Positions 1 to 7,748 of a stretch of DNA of 10,068 bases are shown piece after piece. The notes below the pieces were generated by a model, which worked only from the letters and a program-made list of their open reading frames with translations, made no database searches and was not told where the DNA came from. The stretch lies in the NCBI GenBank assembly GCA_038209145.1, contig JBBQXZ010000171.1, positions 1 through 10,068 on the forward strand, in the 5' to 3' direction. This DNA comes from Lunatibacter sp038209145. GTDB taxonomy: Bacteria; Bacteroidota; Bacteroidia; Cytophagales; Cyclobacteriaceae. Position 1 is the stretch's first letter. Each line of letters opens with the position of its first letter. A program made the translations under genes and the position numbers.

Positions 1-1357
1 CTTTGCGTATTTTCACGACCAATTTGGTGTTTAAAACTCGGAGTGCCTGCCCAAAATTGTTTTTCTTTGGAAATTGGGCATCTCGGGCGTTACCTTGAAA
101 GGCATAAAGTCCATACTCCGATCCAAGCTGCAAAAATTCCCCAAACAGGGTGTGGATGTGTTGGAGATCTTTCTTTTTAAGTGCCTTATTAACCCTGTTG
201 GCTGCTGTCATCACCCGTTCCAAATCGGGATTATTTCCCAATCTCATGTCACTGGGATCCTCTATTAGGGTGAATTTGACTTTCAAAGCTTTCGGTTCCG
301 TTTTGCTCCCCTTAGCCATAAATGGGATTATTTTGTCAAATTTTTTCCGATAGTCCAATACTAAGCCAAATGCGGCATGGTAGGCACCCCATTCAGAAGA
401 AGCTTCCTGGCTTGCATCCATTTTTTTTTCGGATGAACGCAGCGCAGCGAATACTTGCTTCTCTATGTTCTTGGAAAGTATCTCCAAATTATATAAACCT
501 CTTAAAGGTCCCTTGGGAATCAAATGGATCTGATCTTCAATACAAACAAAATGAAATGCTTTATCCAGTTCGGTAATCTGATCCTTTAAGCCGACCCTAA
601 TCAAATAATCGGACATTGCGTTATTCTTTTGCTGTTTCGTCAAAAAGTTTAATTCTTTGAAATCTGGATTTTTAAAACGGGATTTTAACCATTGCAATCC
701 CAGCAAAACCAAATATTCCTTACTAAACAATCCGTTGATATTTATTTTCCCATTTGAATAGTCTACCACGAGCTGATGTTGTTGACCATAAATCTCTACC
801 AGATATACGTATCCGTCGTCTTTGACAAATATATCCATCAAAAATCCCTTAATTTCATTATCGGGCACCATAGTCATTTTGGCCGCAATATTCGGAATAT
901 CGGTCTGCTCACATGGAATTTCTATAGGAAATGAAAGTGCCTGATGGGATTTACGTTGGGTTGATTCCTTTTTCTCCGGATCCGTAAACAAGAGCAGTTC
1001 GTTTTCCGGTGTCTGATTAAAATTTTTACTCTTGTTCGCTTCTAGAAAATAAAGCGCAGCCGTCACATGCTTGCATTCCATGTGTTGATCGAAATAGGCA
1101 CAGGTACAATCTATATGGTTTTCTCCAAAATAGTCTTTACCAAATTCCAACTCAAGGTCCAATAACTGAATAAAAACCTCATACTGTGGTTCTACATTTC
1201 CCTTGACCAAAAAATAATATCTCTCTGAAATGGCTGCATAAAAATCAAAGCCAACCTTCCCTTCGTAATATAGAATTCTGCCCTTATCAATCACGTTGGG
1301 AGACAAGACAAGCTTAAGTTGCCGCAGTATTTTCTGATGTTCTATGGTTAGGGGCAT
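1..1357 (-). CDS. SWIM zinc-finger protein, probable SNF2-family helicase (N-terminal part, runs off the window)
   Basis: An uninterrupted frame reads from an ATG at 1357-1355 to the left edge, giving 452 codons with no stop, so the C-terminal part lies outside. Residues 84-97 carry C-x-C-x8-C-x-H (Cys84, Cys86, Cys95, His97), the zinc-binding signature of the SWIM domain. The following ~350 residues are mixed alpha/beta with no motif I can name. In Bacteroidota, large proteins that start with a SWIM finger usually continue into an SNF2-associated region and the two RecA-like lobes of an SNF2 ATPase, which remodel protein-DNA complexes. Those motor motifs are not in this window, so the helicase assignment is inferred from architecture and size, while the SWIM finger is seen directly. 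The leader is AT-rich with no clear Shine-Dalgarno site. The gene stands alone, beside a long gene-free stretch. The alternative is a stand-alone SWIM protein of unknown function. Confidence 0.8.
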   Translation of the reverse strand, partial: MPLTIEHQKILRQLKLVLSPNVIDKGRILYYEGKVGFDFYAAISERYYFLVKGNVEPQYEVFIQLLDLELEFGKDYFGENHIDCTCAYFDQHMECKHVTAALYFLEANKSKNFNQTPENELLLFTDPEKKESTQRKSHQALSFPIEIPCEQTDIPNIAAKMTMVPDNEIKGFLMDIFVKDDGYVYLVEIYGQQHQLVVDYSNGKININGLFSKEYLVLLGLQWLKSRFKNPDFKELNFLTKQQKNNAMSDYLIRVGLKDQITELDKAFHFVCIEDQIHLIPKGPLRGLYNLEILSKNIEKQVFAALRSSEKKMDASQEASSEWGAYHAAFGLVLDYRKKFDKIIPFMAKGSKTEPKALKVKFTLIEDPSDMRLGNNPDLERVMTAANRVNKALKKKDLQHIHTLFGEFLQLGSEYGLYAFQGNARDAQFPKKNNFGQALRVLNTKLVVKIRK

Positions 1358-1775
1358 GGGATAAATTTTTACCGAAAATTAAAGGGTTTGGTCAAGAGAT
1401 AAAAGGATTCATTGTTTTTATTAATAGATGAAGAAGATCACCGATTGGATCGTAAAGGTAGGAAGCAATAGAAACATGCTTCTAAAATTAGAGAAAAGGC
1501 GGATATTTGATAATAATTTTTTAGTTTTAAGACAAGTTTTCCGACTGTTTGAATTTAGATGATTTGCCATGAAAGATTATTAACCATATATGACATATGA
1601 GAACATTTAAGTTTTGCGGATTTTGCATCAATGTCATGAGAATAATGTTGGGTGCTAAAAAATAAAATACTCATTTGGGAAGAGGATAAGTAATTTGGTT
1701 CCTCTCATATGAAATAATATGTTTGATTTGTTTCAATAATCATACTAGAAATGAGGTGATTTTGACTCCTGGATG

Positions 1776-1806
1776 CCCCCCTAAATCCCCCCTTAATGGG
1801 GGACTT
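1776..1806. repeat. C-run/G-run palindromic intergenic repeat
   Basis: The stretch has a run of six C, then CTAAAT-type spacing, a second C run, and a G run ending in GGACTT. TCCCCC (1786-1791) can pair with GGGGGA (1798-1803) around a six-base loop. Very similar elements (CCCCCTAAATCCCCC followed by GGGGGACTT) recur between genes in many Bacteroidota genomes, from memory. No adjacent gene ends here, so it is unlikely to be an ordinary terminator. Confidence 0.6.
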
Positions 1807-1943
1807 ATGATTATTCTATTGAAGAGATTATATCTGAACTAAATAATTAACACTGGGGTGTGGCAATGACGAAGCTGCTTTCTCATTATTCATTTGGGAT
1901 TGATCAAAGTATATGAATGGGAATAAGTTCAAAAGAATGGTTT

Positions 1944-2068
1944 CAGCCCATTCGCCCAATGACAATAACCGTCTGTCCAGCCCTATAAGGTCATAAGATC
2001 GAAGGGATTGATGCAGCCGTAAAATTAATGTAAGATATGGCATTTCAGCCCTAAGAGGCCATAATAGC
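1944..2068. repeat. Diverged CAGCCC...ATAA repeat units
   Basis: Two units of 23 bases, 1978-2000 and 2046-2068, both begin CAGCCCTA and match at 18 of 23 positions, spaced 68 bases apart. A weaker third unit starts with CAGCCC at 1944 and also runs into an ATAA tract. The last unit is followed by a loose palindrome, CCAG at 2075-2078 and CTGG at 2106-2109, around a G/C-rich core. The arrangement resembles degraded palindromic intergenic elements of Bacteroidota that begin TTTCAGCCCT, a likeness recalled rather than searched. Confidence 0.45.
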
Positions 2069-2130
2069 TATTAACCAGGGGTGAAGCGGTAGCGGGGCCG
2101 AGCCACTGGATAAGATCGAATAGATAGGTA

Positions 2131-2178
2131 GGTTTTGGCACCCGGAATGGTTGAAGGTCATTCACTTCCGCCAAAACC
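2131..2178. repeat. GGTTTTGGC hairpin element, copy 1
   Basis: GGTTTTGGC (2131-2139) is perfectly complementary to GCCAAAACC (2170-2178). The stem continues with GGAA (2144-2147) pairing TTCC (2166-2169), interrupted by a four-base ACCC bulge on the left arm, and closes on an 18-base loop. It ends 58 bases before the propeller gene. A second element near 9934-9993 shares GGTTTTGGCA, GGAATGG, TTG and GCCAAAAC in the same order, so the two look like members of one repeat family. There is no T-run after the stem, which argues against a terminator. Confidence 0.55.
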
Positions 2179-2202
2179 CGAATCTGTCAGTTCAGAAATA
2201 CG

Positions 2203-2216
2203 AGCATCTGGATGCT
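2203..2216. promoter_or_regulatory. Short dyad upstream of the propeller lipoprotein gene
   Basis: AGCATC (2203-2208) and GATGCT (2211-2216) form a 14-base inverted repeat with a two-base centre, 20 bases before the ATG at 2237. Its position between a presumed promoter and the start would suit an operator or a small leader hairpin. Short dyads also occur by chance, and no regulator gene lies nearby. Confidence 0.2.
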
Positions 2217-2236
2217 GTAAATAAAATTTTAAACGA

Positions 2237-3346
2237 ATGAATGACTGCCTTATGAATAAATCCGTCCTTTTCCTCGCCATCCTGCTATTCTGCTTCTCGT
2301 GTGACAGGGACACGACACCTGTAGACAAAATCCTACGATTGGAGGATTTTACGGAGGTTAACGCCCCCTATAAGGTCTCCAAATTGATTCCTCTCGCAAC
2401 CCAGTCTGATAACCTATTGGGAGAATATTTAGTGGTTCTTATGTCTGAGGAACATCTTTATGTCTATGATGAAAATGCCAGGAATGCCATCCACCGATTT
2501 GACAGGAAAGGAAATTATATAGGCGTGGCAGTCATGGTTGGCGAAGGGCCCAACAACCTCAATAACATTTCCGACTTTTTGGTTTCCGATGCGGGACTTG
2601 AGGTCTTGGAAGGTATGGGGGAAAGTTCCAGCATCCATATTTTCAACGAAAACGGCCAAATAGTCAAAACAACCGAAGCATCCTATCTAGCAGATTCATT
2701 TTCAAAGTTGGACGAAGGAAACTATATGCTATACGGAGGATTTAACCTACCCCTGACCGAAAACCGCCTGGTGAAACTAACACCTTCGGGAGAAATCACC
2801 GACACCTATTTACCCAATACTTACACGGGATCCTTGCTGCCCCTGTCAGAACAGAACTTCAACTCGTCCGAAAACAATCTATATATTCATGAAGCCTTTA
2901 TCCCAGCGGTATTCATGTTATCCGATTCTCTGGAAACAGTAATTCAGTTTGATTTCGGAACCTACGCCATCCCGGAGCGGTATTTTGAGATGGACTGGAT
3001 GGAAGGGTTTGAAATGATAAATTCCCAGGGGTTTGCGTTTATCTCCAACTATTGGCAATCGGGCGATCTTCAACTTATAGACGTGCATGTACAAGTCAAC
3101 GGGGAGTTTTCCCGGTATCACCTGCTTTGGAATTCAGCTTTGGAACAGGGAACCAAAAGGATATGCTCACCTACCCAGCTTCCGGCATTCCAGTATCCGA
3201 TTGGGATTGTTGGGGATGAACTGGTTTTTATTGCGCAGGCTGCCCATGTGTTGGAATTGGACCCGGCCTATCTGCCTTCCGCCGTGAAAACCAATGAACC
3301 TGATGACAATCCGGTGTTGGTGTTTGCAGCTTTGTCCGAGATTTGA
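2237..3346 (+). CDS. Six-bladed beta-propeller lipoprotein
   Basis: The 369-residue product has a lipoprotein signal: a hydrophobic run at residues 9-20, then Ser21-Cys22, followed by Asp-Arg-Asp. Acidic residues after the lipid-bearing cysteine would fit the Bacteroidota surface-export signal. The rest matches the six-bladed beta-propeller family: IPL near residues 51-53, LYVYD at 74-78, a blade with RFDRKGNYIG at 87-96, and GEGPNNLNNISDF at 102-114. These proteins fold as beta sheets around a central pore and are usually envelope lipoproteins of unknown ligand. The length is normal and the frame intact. Met6 (codon at 2252) would give a more compact signal peptide (MNKSVLF...) and is a good alternative start; neither has a clear Shine-Dalgarno site. 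The amidohydrolase follows after 37 bases, suggesting cotranscription. I cannot name a substrate. Confidence 0.85.
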   Translation: MNDCLMNKSVLFLAILLFCFSCDRDTTPVDKILRLEDFTEVNAPYKVSKLIPLATQSDNLLGEYLVVLMSEEHLYVYDENARNAIHRFDRKGNYIGVAVMVGEGPNNLNNISDFLVSDAGLEVLEGMGESSSIHIFNENGQIVKTTEASYLADSFSKLDEGNYMLYGGFNLPLTENRLVKLTPSGEITDTYLPNTYTGSLLPLSEQNFNSSENNLYIHEAFIPAVFMLSDSLETVIQFDFGTYAIPERYFEMDWMEGFEMINSQGFAFISNYWQSGDLQLIDVHVQVNGEFSRYHLLWNSALEQGTKRICSPTQLPAFQYPIGIVGDELVFIAQAAHVLELDPAYLPSAVKTNEPDDNPVLVFAALSEI

Positions 3347-3383
3347 AGGTGTTATTTTCAGAAAAATTGAATACCTTAATGCC

Positions 3384-4664
3384 ATGAAGAAGCTAATTAT
3401 ACTTCCATTACTGGCATTTTATCTCTACGCATGCACCCCCCAGGAAAAAGATGCGGAGGCTTCCTATACGGCATTTGTAGGTGCGACCATCATTGACGGC
3501 ACGGGTGACGAACCCTTGTTAGACGGAATATTGCTACTCCAAAACAAAAAAATAGTCGCTGTAGGAACCAGGGAGGATATAGCTATTCCAGATCAAGCAG
3601 TCGTAGTAAACATATCGGGCAAGACCATTATTCCCGGTTTGATAAATGGCCATGGGCATGTGGGCGAGGTAAAAGGCATAGAAGGAGGCCATTATTCAAC
3701 GGATAACCTGTTGGAAAATTTGTCCATTTATGCCCGCTACGGCGTCACAACCGTGGTGAGCTTGGGTGGGGACAAAGAAGAAGCCGTTCCACTAAGGCAG
3801 GTAAACGCCAGCTTTCCGGGATCCAGAGCCAGGCTGTATATCGCCGGTAAGGTAATCACCGGAGACACGCCTGATGAAGCGATGGAGGACATCAGGAATA
3901 ATCATGACATGGGAGTGGATTTTATGAAGATCCGGGTAGACGACAACCTGGGAACTTCAGACAAAATGCCCGAAGAGGTATACCGGGCTGTTATTGAACG
4001 GTCCCATGAATTGGGCTATCAGATAGCGACCCATATGTACGGGTTAGAGGATGCCAGAAATTTACTTAAGGCCGGATCAGACTTGCTGGCACACAGCATC
4101 CGGGATCAACCGGTGGATGATGCGTTTATTAGGTTGATCAAAGAAAAAGGGGTGGGCTATTGCCCTACCCTTACCCGAGAGCTCTCCACATTTGTGTATG
4201 GGGACACCGCCTCCTTTTTTTCAGATCCCTTTTTTCTAAAGGAATACGACGCTGCTGTTTTCGAACCGCTCAAGGATCCTAGCCGACAGGAACAGGTAAG
4301 AGACAGCCGCAGTGCCCAAATTTACAAAGCGCAATTGCCCACTGCCTATGCCAATTTGAAAACCCTGAGTGATCAAGGCATTCCGATAATTTTTGGGACT
4401 GACAGTGGGGTTCCCACCCGGTTTATGGGATACTTCGAACACCTGGAAATGGAAATGATGGCAGAAGCCGGCATGAGCCCGATGGAAATCATCGTATCCG
4501 CAACAAAAAATGTAGCCGAACACCTCAGACTAAAGGGTTTAGGAACGCTTTCTGAAGGAAACTGGGCTGACTTTCTGGTGTTGGATGCCGATCCGCTGAT
4601 GGATATTCGGAATTGCCGGAAAATCTCTAGGGTTTTTATCGGGGGAAAAGAAGTGGAAGAGTGA
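3384..4664 (+). CDS. Metal-dependent amidohydrolase family lipoprotein
   Basis: The 426-residue protein is numbered from the ATG at 3384. The frame is open upstream to an ATG at 3294 inside the propeller gene, but only the 3384 start gives a lipoprotein signal (MKKLIILPLLAFYLYAC, Cys17). The body is a TIM-barrel amidohydrolase of the imidazolonepropionase/prolidase-like type: a small beta-sandwich segment (GATIIDGTGD, residues 33-42), H90-x-H92 in GLINGHGHVG, Lys182 in FMKIRVDD as the likely carbamylated or bridging lysine, His217 in ATHMY, His237 in LAHSI, and Asp340 in GTDSG. The expected metal-binding and catalytic residues are therefore all present. Members hydrolyse amide bonds in cyclic compounds or peptides, and the substrate cannot be told from sequence. 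It should sit in the envelope, like the propeller lipoprotein 37 bases upstream. The gene converges with the oxidoreductase gene across 82 bases, where I see no strong terminator. Confidence 0.9.
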   Translation: MKKLIILPLLAFYLYACTPQEKDAEASYTAFVGATIIDGTGDEPLLDGILLLQNKKIVAVGTREDIAIPDQAVVVNISGKTIIPGLINGHGHVGEVKGIEGGHYSTDNLLENLSIYARYGVTTVVSLGGDKEEAVPLRQVNASFPGSRARLYIAGKVITGDTPDEAMEDIRNNHDMGVDFMKIRVDDNLGTSDKMPEEVYRAVIERSHELGYQIATHMYGLEDARNLLKAGSDLLAHSIRDQPVDDAFIRLIKEKGVGYCPTLTRELSTFVYGDTASFFSDPFFLKEYDAAVFEPLKDPSRQEQVRDSRSAQIYKAQLPTAYANLKTLSDQGIPIIFGTDSGVPTRFMGYFEHLEMEMMAEAGMSPMEIIVSATKNVAEHLRLKGLGTLSEGNWADFLVLDADPLMDIRNCRKISRVFIGGKEVEE

Positions 4665-4746
4665 ATACCAATTCCCCTTATCTTAAAGGCCCATACCTGA
4701 TGATAAAGTGCATGTCCTGTAGCCGGTATAAAGATCAATCGAATTA

Positions 4747-5736
4747 TTACGGAATGAAAACTTCTTCTTTTCCAATTTCCAGATCCAATATCACATTGCC
4801 GATTTTTTTCCCAGCAGCTACATATTGGTAGGCTTCTTTTGCTTTTTCCAGGGGATAGCTTCTGTCCAGTAAAGGTCTAAACGATCCGGCAATCATAAGC
4901 TGCTGCATATACTTCATGCTGCCTTTGATATCCGTTGGCAGGGGGAAAATCACCCGCTTGCCTCCCCGGATGGAAGTAGTCAGCGGGAGGTAGAGATTCT
5001 CGATCCCATCTCCCAATTCGGAAGATAAGTAGATGCCTTTTGCCTTGAGAATGGGTTTACATTTTCCAAAGGTACTCTTCCCCACGGCATCAAATACGAT
5101 GTCAAACCGATCGGGTGTTTGAGTGAAATCTTCCTTATCGTACGCAATTACCTTCTTTACACCCATTTTTTGAATCAATCCCACATGTTTTGAACTTACG
5201 ATGGCAGTGACATCCCTTCCTTCATGAAGGAGCATCTGCACCATTGCCGATCCAATTCCACCGGTTGCCCCATTGACAAGTAGGCGGGATGTGGGGGTGA
5301 ACGTCACTTTTTTCAGGAAATTAAGCGCATAATGGGCGGCTTCCCCGGATGCGGCAGCCTCCTGGTAGGTAAATCCCTCTGGAACTGCCATCACATTGCC
5401 ATCTTCGGCATAGGCCATAAATGCTGCCTGAGAAGGCAATCCATTATCATCAAACCCCCAAACCTTTTCCCCTACCTTGAATTTGGTGACTTTTGGGCCC
5501 ACTTCTTCCACCACCCCGGCAAAATCAGTTCCGAGGATGGGGGTTCGTGGACGAGGCCAGCCCACAAAAAAACGGAACACGTACGGCGCACCGCTCAATA
5601 CCCCACAATCCGTCCTGTTCACCGTAGTGGCCATGATCCGGATAAGGAGTTCATTTTCTTTCGGGACAGGCTTTGGGTAATCTGTTACAAGGATATTATC
5701 AGGACTACCATAGTAATACCGAAGAGCTGCTTTCAT
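4747..5736 (-). CDS. Zinc-independent MDR alcohol dehydrogenase / quinone oxidoreductase
   Basis: This 329-residue, apparently complete protein belongs to the medium-chain dehydrogenase/reductase superfamily. The N-terminal GroES-like domain has ATTVNRTDCG (36-45) and GTDFAGVVEEVG (69-80). The GHE zinc motif of classical alcohol dehydrogenases is replaced by GTD, so it is the zinc-less, quinone-oxidoreductase-like type. The Rossmann domain has the nucleotide-binding loop NGATGGIGSA at 155-164. Such enzymes use NAD(P)H, typically NADPH, to reduce quinones, enones or aldehydes in the cytosol; the real substrate is unknown. The sequence ends in AGKKIGNVILDLE, the usual C-terminus (GKxxGKVVL). 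It starts at the ATG at 5736-5734, which is where the family normally begins. It is transcribed alone, converging with the amidohydrolase and separated by 205 bases from the degraded AsmA gene upstream. Confidence 0.92.
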   Translation of the reverse strand: MKAALRYYYGSPDNILVTDYPKPVPKENELLIRIMATTVNRTDCGVLSGAPYVFRFFVGWPRPRTPILGTDFAGVVEEVGPKVTKFKVGEKVWGFDDNGLPSQAAFMAYAEDGNVMAVPEGFTYQEAAASGEAAHYALNFLKKVTFTPTSRLLVNGATGGIGSAMVQMLLHEGRDVTAIVSSKHVGLIQKMGVKKVIAYDKEDFTQTPDRFDIVFDAVGKSTFGKCKPILKAKGIYLSSELGDGIENLYLPLTTSIRGGKRVIFPLPTDIKGSMKYMQQLMIAGSFRPLLDRSYPLEKAKEAYQYVAAGKKIGNVILDLEIGKEEVFIP

Positions 5737-5760
5737 AAAGTTGGGCTGGATTAAACCGTA

Positions 5761-5788
5761 CTAATATAGATAAATTTTTCGATTACAA
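5761..5788 (-). promoter_or_regulatory. Possible Bacteroidota-type promoter for the MDR gene
   Basis: On the minus strand TTG (5788-5786) is followed after 17 bases by TATATTAG (5768-5761), close to the Bacteroidota -33 TTG / -7 TAnnTTTG pattern. It lies 25 bases before the ATG. The -7 match is imperfect and the surroundings are AT-rich, so this is a weak call. Confidence 0.3.
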
Positions 5789-5941
5789 TTATTTGAAGGA
5801 ATTAAATGGATACATGAATTTAGGGTGCTTGATTCAAATTGCTTAGTTACTGAATTCGAAACATTCTACCAGATACGCTCTTGTTCTCCAAAAAAACGGG
5901 GAAATTTACTGATTTGGATTCTGGCGTTATTAAGCACTGGC

Positions 5942-6532
5942 TTACTGCCTGACCCTTCCCAGTGAAACCTGGTAATTGTCAGGTCTGCCCTGAATGTTGA
6001 TATTGAGGAAGCGTACCCTTCGGTTTTCATCACGGAAAACAATGGCATCCTCCTGATCGGGGTCTACTTCATTCCTAGAACGTCCCCCAAACAAAGATCG
6101 AAAACCAACTTGGGTTACCAGGCTTAGTGGAATCCGAATCTGATAATTCATATCCAAATCCAGGCTTTGGCGACCCGAAATCTCCAAGAATCCAAGGCTG
6201 GAATTGATGTTCATCGTAGGAATATGCAATACCCCTTTCTTCAGCTCAAACGTATTTGTAAGTGTATCAAACCTCACCCTGTTGAGGTTCCTGTCTGAGA
6301 AATAATCAGAGAGCGCCAAAAATGGAGCAAAATTCACCAGACTGCCATCTTGTACGGTCAATGCCATTTTCGCTTCTGATCTATCGAGGATGGGTGTCAG
6401 GTCAGGATGGACCAAAAATTTCCCTTCTATGGTCCCCGATACGCTGCCCTTTAGGTTTTCATTGATCATCAATTCATTATTAAAACTTTCAATCTTGAAT
6501 AGCAATCCGTCCAAATCCAACCGATCTGCCAA
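5942..6532 (-). pseudogene. AsmA-like protein, C-terminal segment
   Basis: The 196-codon piece, counted from an internal TTG at 6532, carries the C-terminal signature of Bacteroidota AsmA-like proteins: NLNRVRFDTLTNTFELKKG, then MNINSSLGFLEISGRQ, then EVDPDQEDAIVFRDE, and a final strand ending in NYQVSLGRVRQ. The natural stop is TAA at 5944-5942. It has no credible start, so it is the tail of the broken upstream gene and not an independent protein. Its good preservation suggests the break is recent. Confidence 0.7.
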
Positions 6533-6547
6533 CAGCTGTACATGTAG

Positions 6548-7741
6548 TTAAATTTCCTCCGGATTGGAGCCATTCAGGTAACCTTTGAACCCAAGGCTCC
6601 CGTTGTCCACCTTAAGCCCCAAAGTATCCACGTGCAAGAAGTGGTTGCTGCCTGTCCGGGCCTTGCCTTTGACATCATTCAGCCAGCTGTTGTGGTAATT
6701 CAGCTTATTTATATCAACTGTAAATTCCATGTCCCTAAATGGTAATTCGAAGATATTAAAGGCCGCTGCATGGTTGGTATCTACTTCAAAACCCTTAAAT
6801 CCCATCAATGCATCCAAGTCCAAAGCGACTGAACGAAAATGGAAAAAATCCTTCTTGTCTTTGACGCTGTCCAGAAGGTTTAACCCAAGGTCAAATGCGA
6901 ATTCTGAAAGTCCCATCCTTCCACCAAAATTACTGATGGACAAATAGTCTTTTTCCCACCTCACGCTTCCTTTAAACTGTTCTAGTTTGAGGGGATGAAA
7001 TTTTGTCCTTCCAGTAAGTTGATCCAAATCCAATTCAACCGAATGTAAGCCATCGCGGAAATAAAGGTTCACTTTACCTCGCAGGTCTAAGGATGAAAAA
7101 ACCTCTTCACTCCAGGAATCGGGCAGGTATTTGACCCCATTATAAGTCAGCAGGTCATTGATTTTCAGTTTTTCGGACTGGAAAGACCAATTTATCCGAG
7201 AGGCTCCCTCTAGGTCATCCTTGAACCATTTCGGGTAATTATCCAACGTTGCTGTAAGCAAAAAATCAAATTGATCGATTTTTCCCGCTAGCTTCTCAAT
7301 TTCTATCGTCCTTTCCCCTATTCTGATGGCTGCGTCAAAATCCTGAAAGGTATGCGGATAATTTTCTAAGGTTGCCTGAAAATTTTCCAATACCAAATGG
7401 CCTTTTGGCAGGTAACGGAAATCCAAAAGTTCAGAAGCTTTGGCCTCCAAGCTGATTTTTGCGCTAAAATCATGGATTTTTTCTTTTTTACCTTCCATCC
7501 GAAGCAGTTGCGCCAAGTCTATTTTTTGGGAATTCGCTTCCAAGTTAAGAGTTACCTCCTTATCAATCCGGTGGAAAATTGCCGGAAAGTCACTAAGCCA
7601 TCCTTTGAAATCAAAATCAGAGTCCATTATTTGAAAATTTAACTCGCTCACAGTCAATAAGCCTTCCTGCATCAGCGCATAGGCATGGATATTTTCAATA
7701 GGGTGTGGATAATCACGTAGTACAACATTGAGGTCTCTCAA
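6548..7741 (-). pseudogene. AsmA-like protein, middle segment
   Basis: The 397-codon open segment begins only at an internal TTG (7741) that is a leucine codon in the repaired frame, and it has no start of its own. It carries repeated periplasmic groove-forming beta units, seen as alternating hydrophobic strands with short turns (LVLENFQATLENYPHTF and similar), and ends at TAA (6550-6548) within GYLNGSNPEEI. The sequence resumes in the same frame immediately after the stop as LHVQLLADRLDLDGLLF, so the stop replaces a sense codon rather than marking a domain end. Confidence 0.65.
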
Positions 7742-7748
7742 AATAAGC

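Larger units (their letters stand above)
1358..2236. other. Long intergenic stretch with degenerate repeats, no supported gene
   Basis: About 880 bases separate the SWIM gene from the propeller lipoprotein. Both neighbours point away from it, so it should hold both promoters. The left half (1358-1770) is AT-rich and I recognise no gene in it. The right half (1776-2178) contains a C/G-run hairpin, three diverged CAGCCC-type units, and a GGTTTTGGC hairpin, listed separately. A 71-codon frame on the minus strand (2043-1828) lies within the repeat zone, looks like no known protein, and is probably fortuitous. Confidence 0.7.

Noticed and set aside
74..576. Several plus-strand frames of 60-85 codons
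   Set aside because: They lie antisense to the long SWIM-protein frame and show no protein-like features.
1428..1562. A 44-codon frame on the plus strand starting MKKITDWIVKVG
   Set aside because: It is short, has no recognisable similarity, no partner gene and no clear ribosome binding site. I cannot support it as a gene.
1681..1705. AGAGGA...TCCTCT inverted repeat
   Set aside because: A six-base stem with a 13-base loop in AT-rich DNA is expected by chance, and it has no gene context.
1828..2043. A 71-codon frame on the minus strand in the intergenic region
   Set aside because: It overlaps the CAGCCC repeat zone, resembles no known protein, and its start lies within a repeat unit. It is best explained as a chance frame.
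3294..3383. An N-terminal extension of the amidohydrolase from the ATG at 3294
   Set aside because: It overlaps the end of the propeller gene and would bury the lipoprotein signal that begins at the ATG at 3384.
4665..4746. A bidirectional terminator between the convergent amidohydrolase and MDR genes
   Set aside because: Only a five-base ATACC/GGTAT pairing is visible, without a T-run, which is too weak to call.
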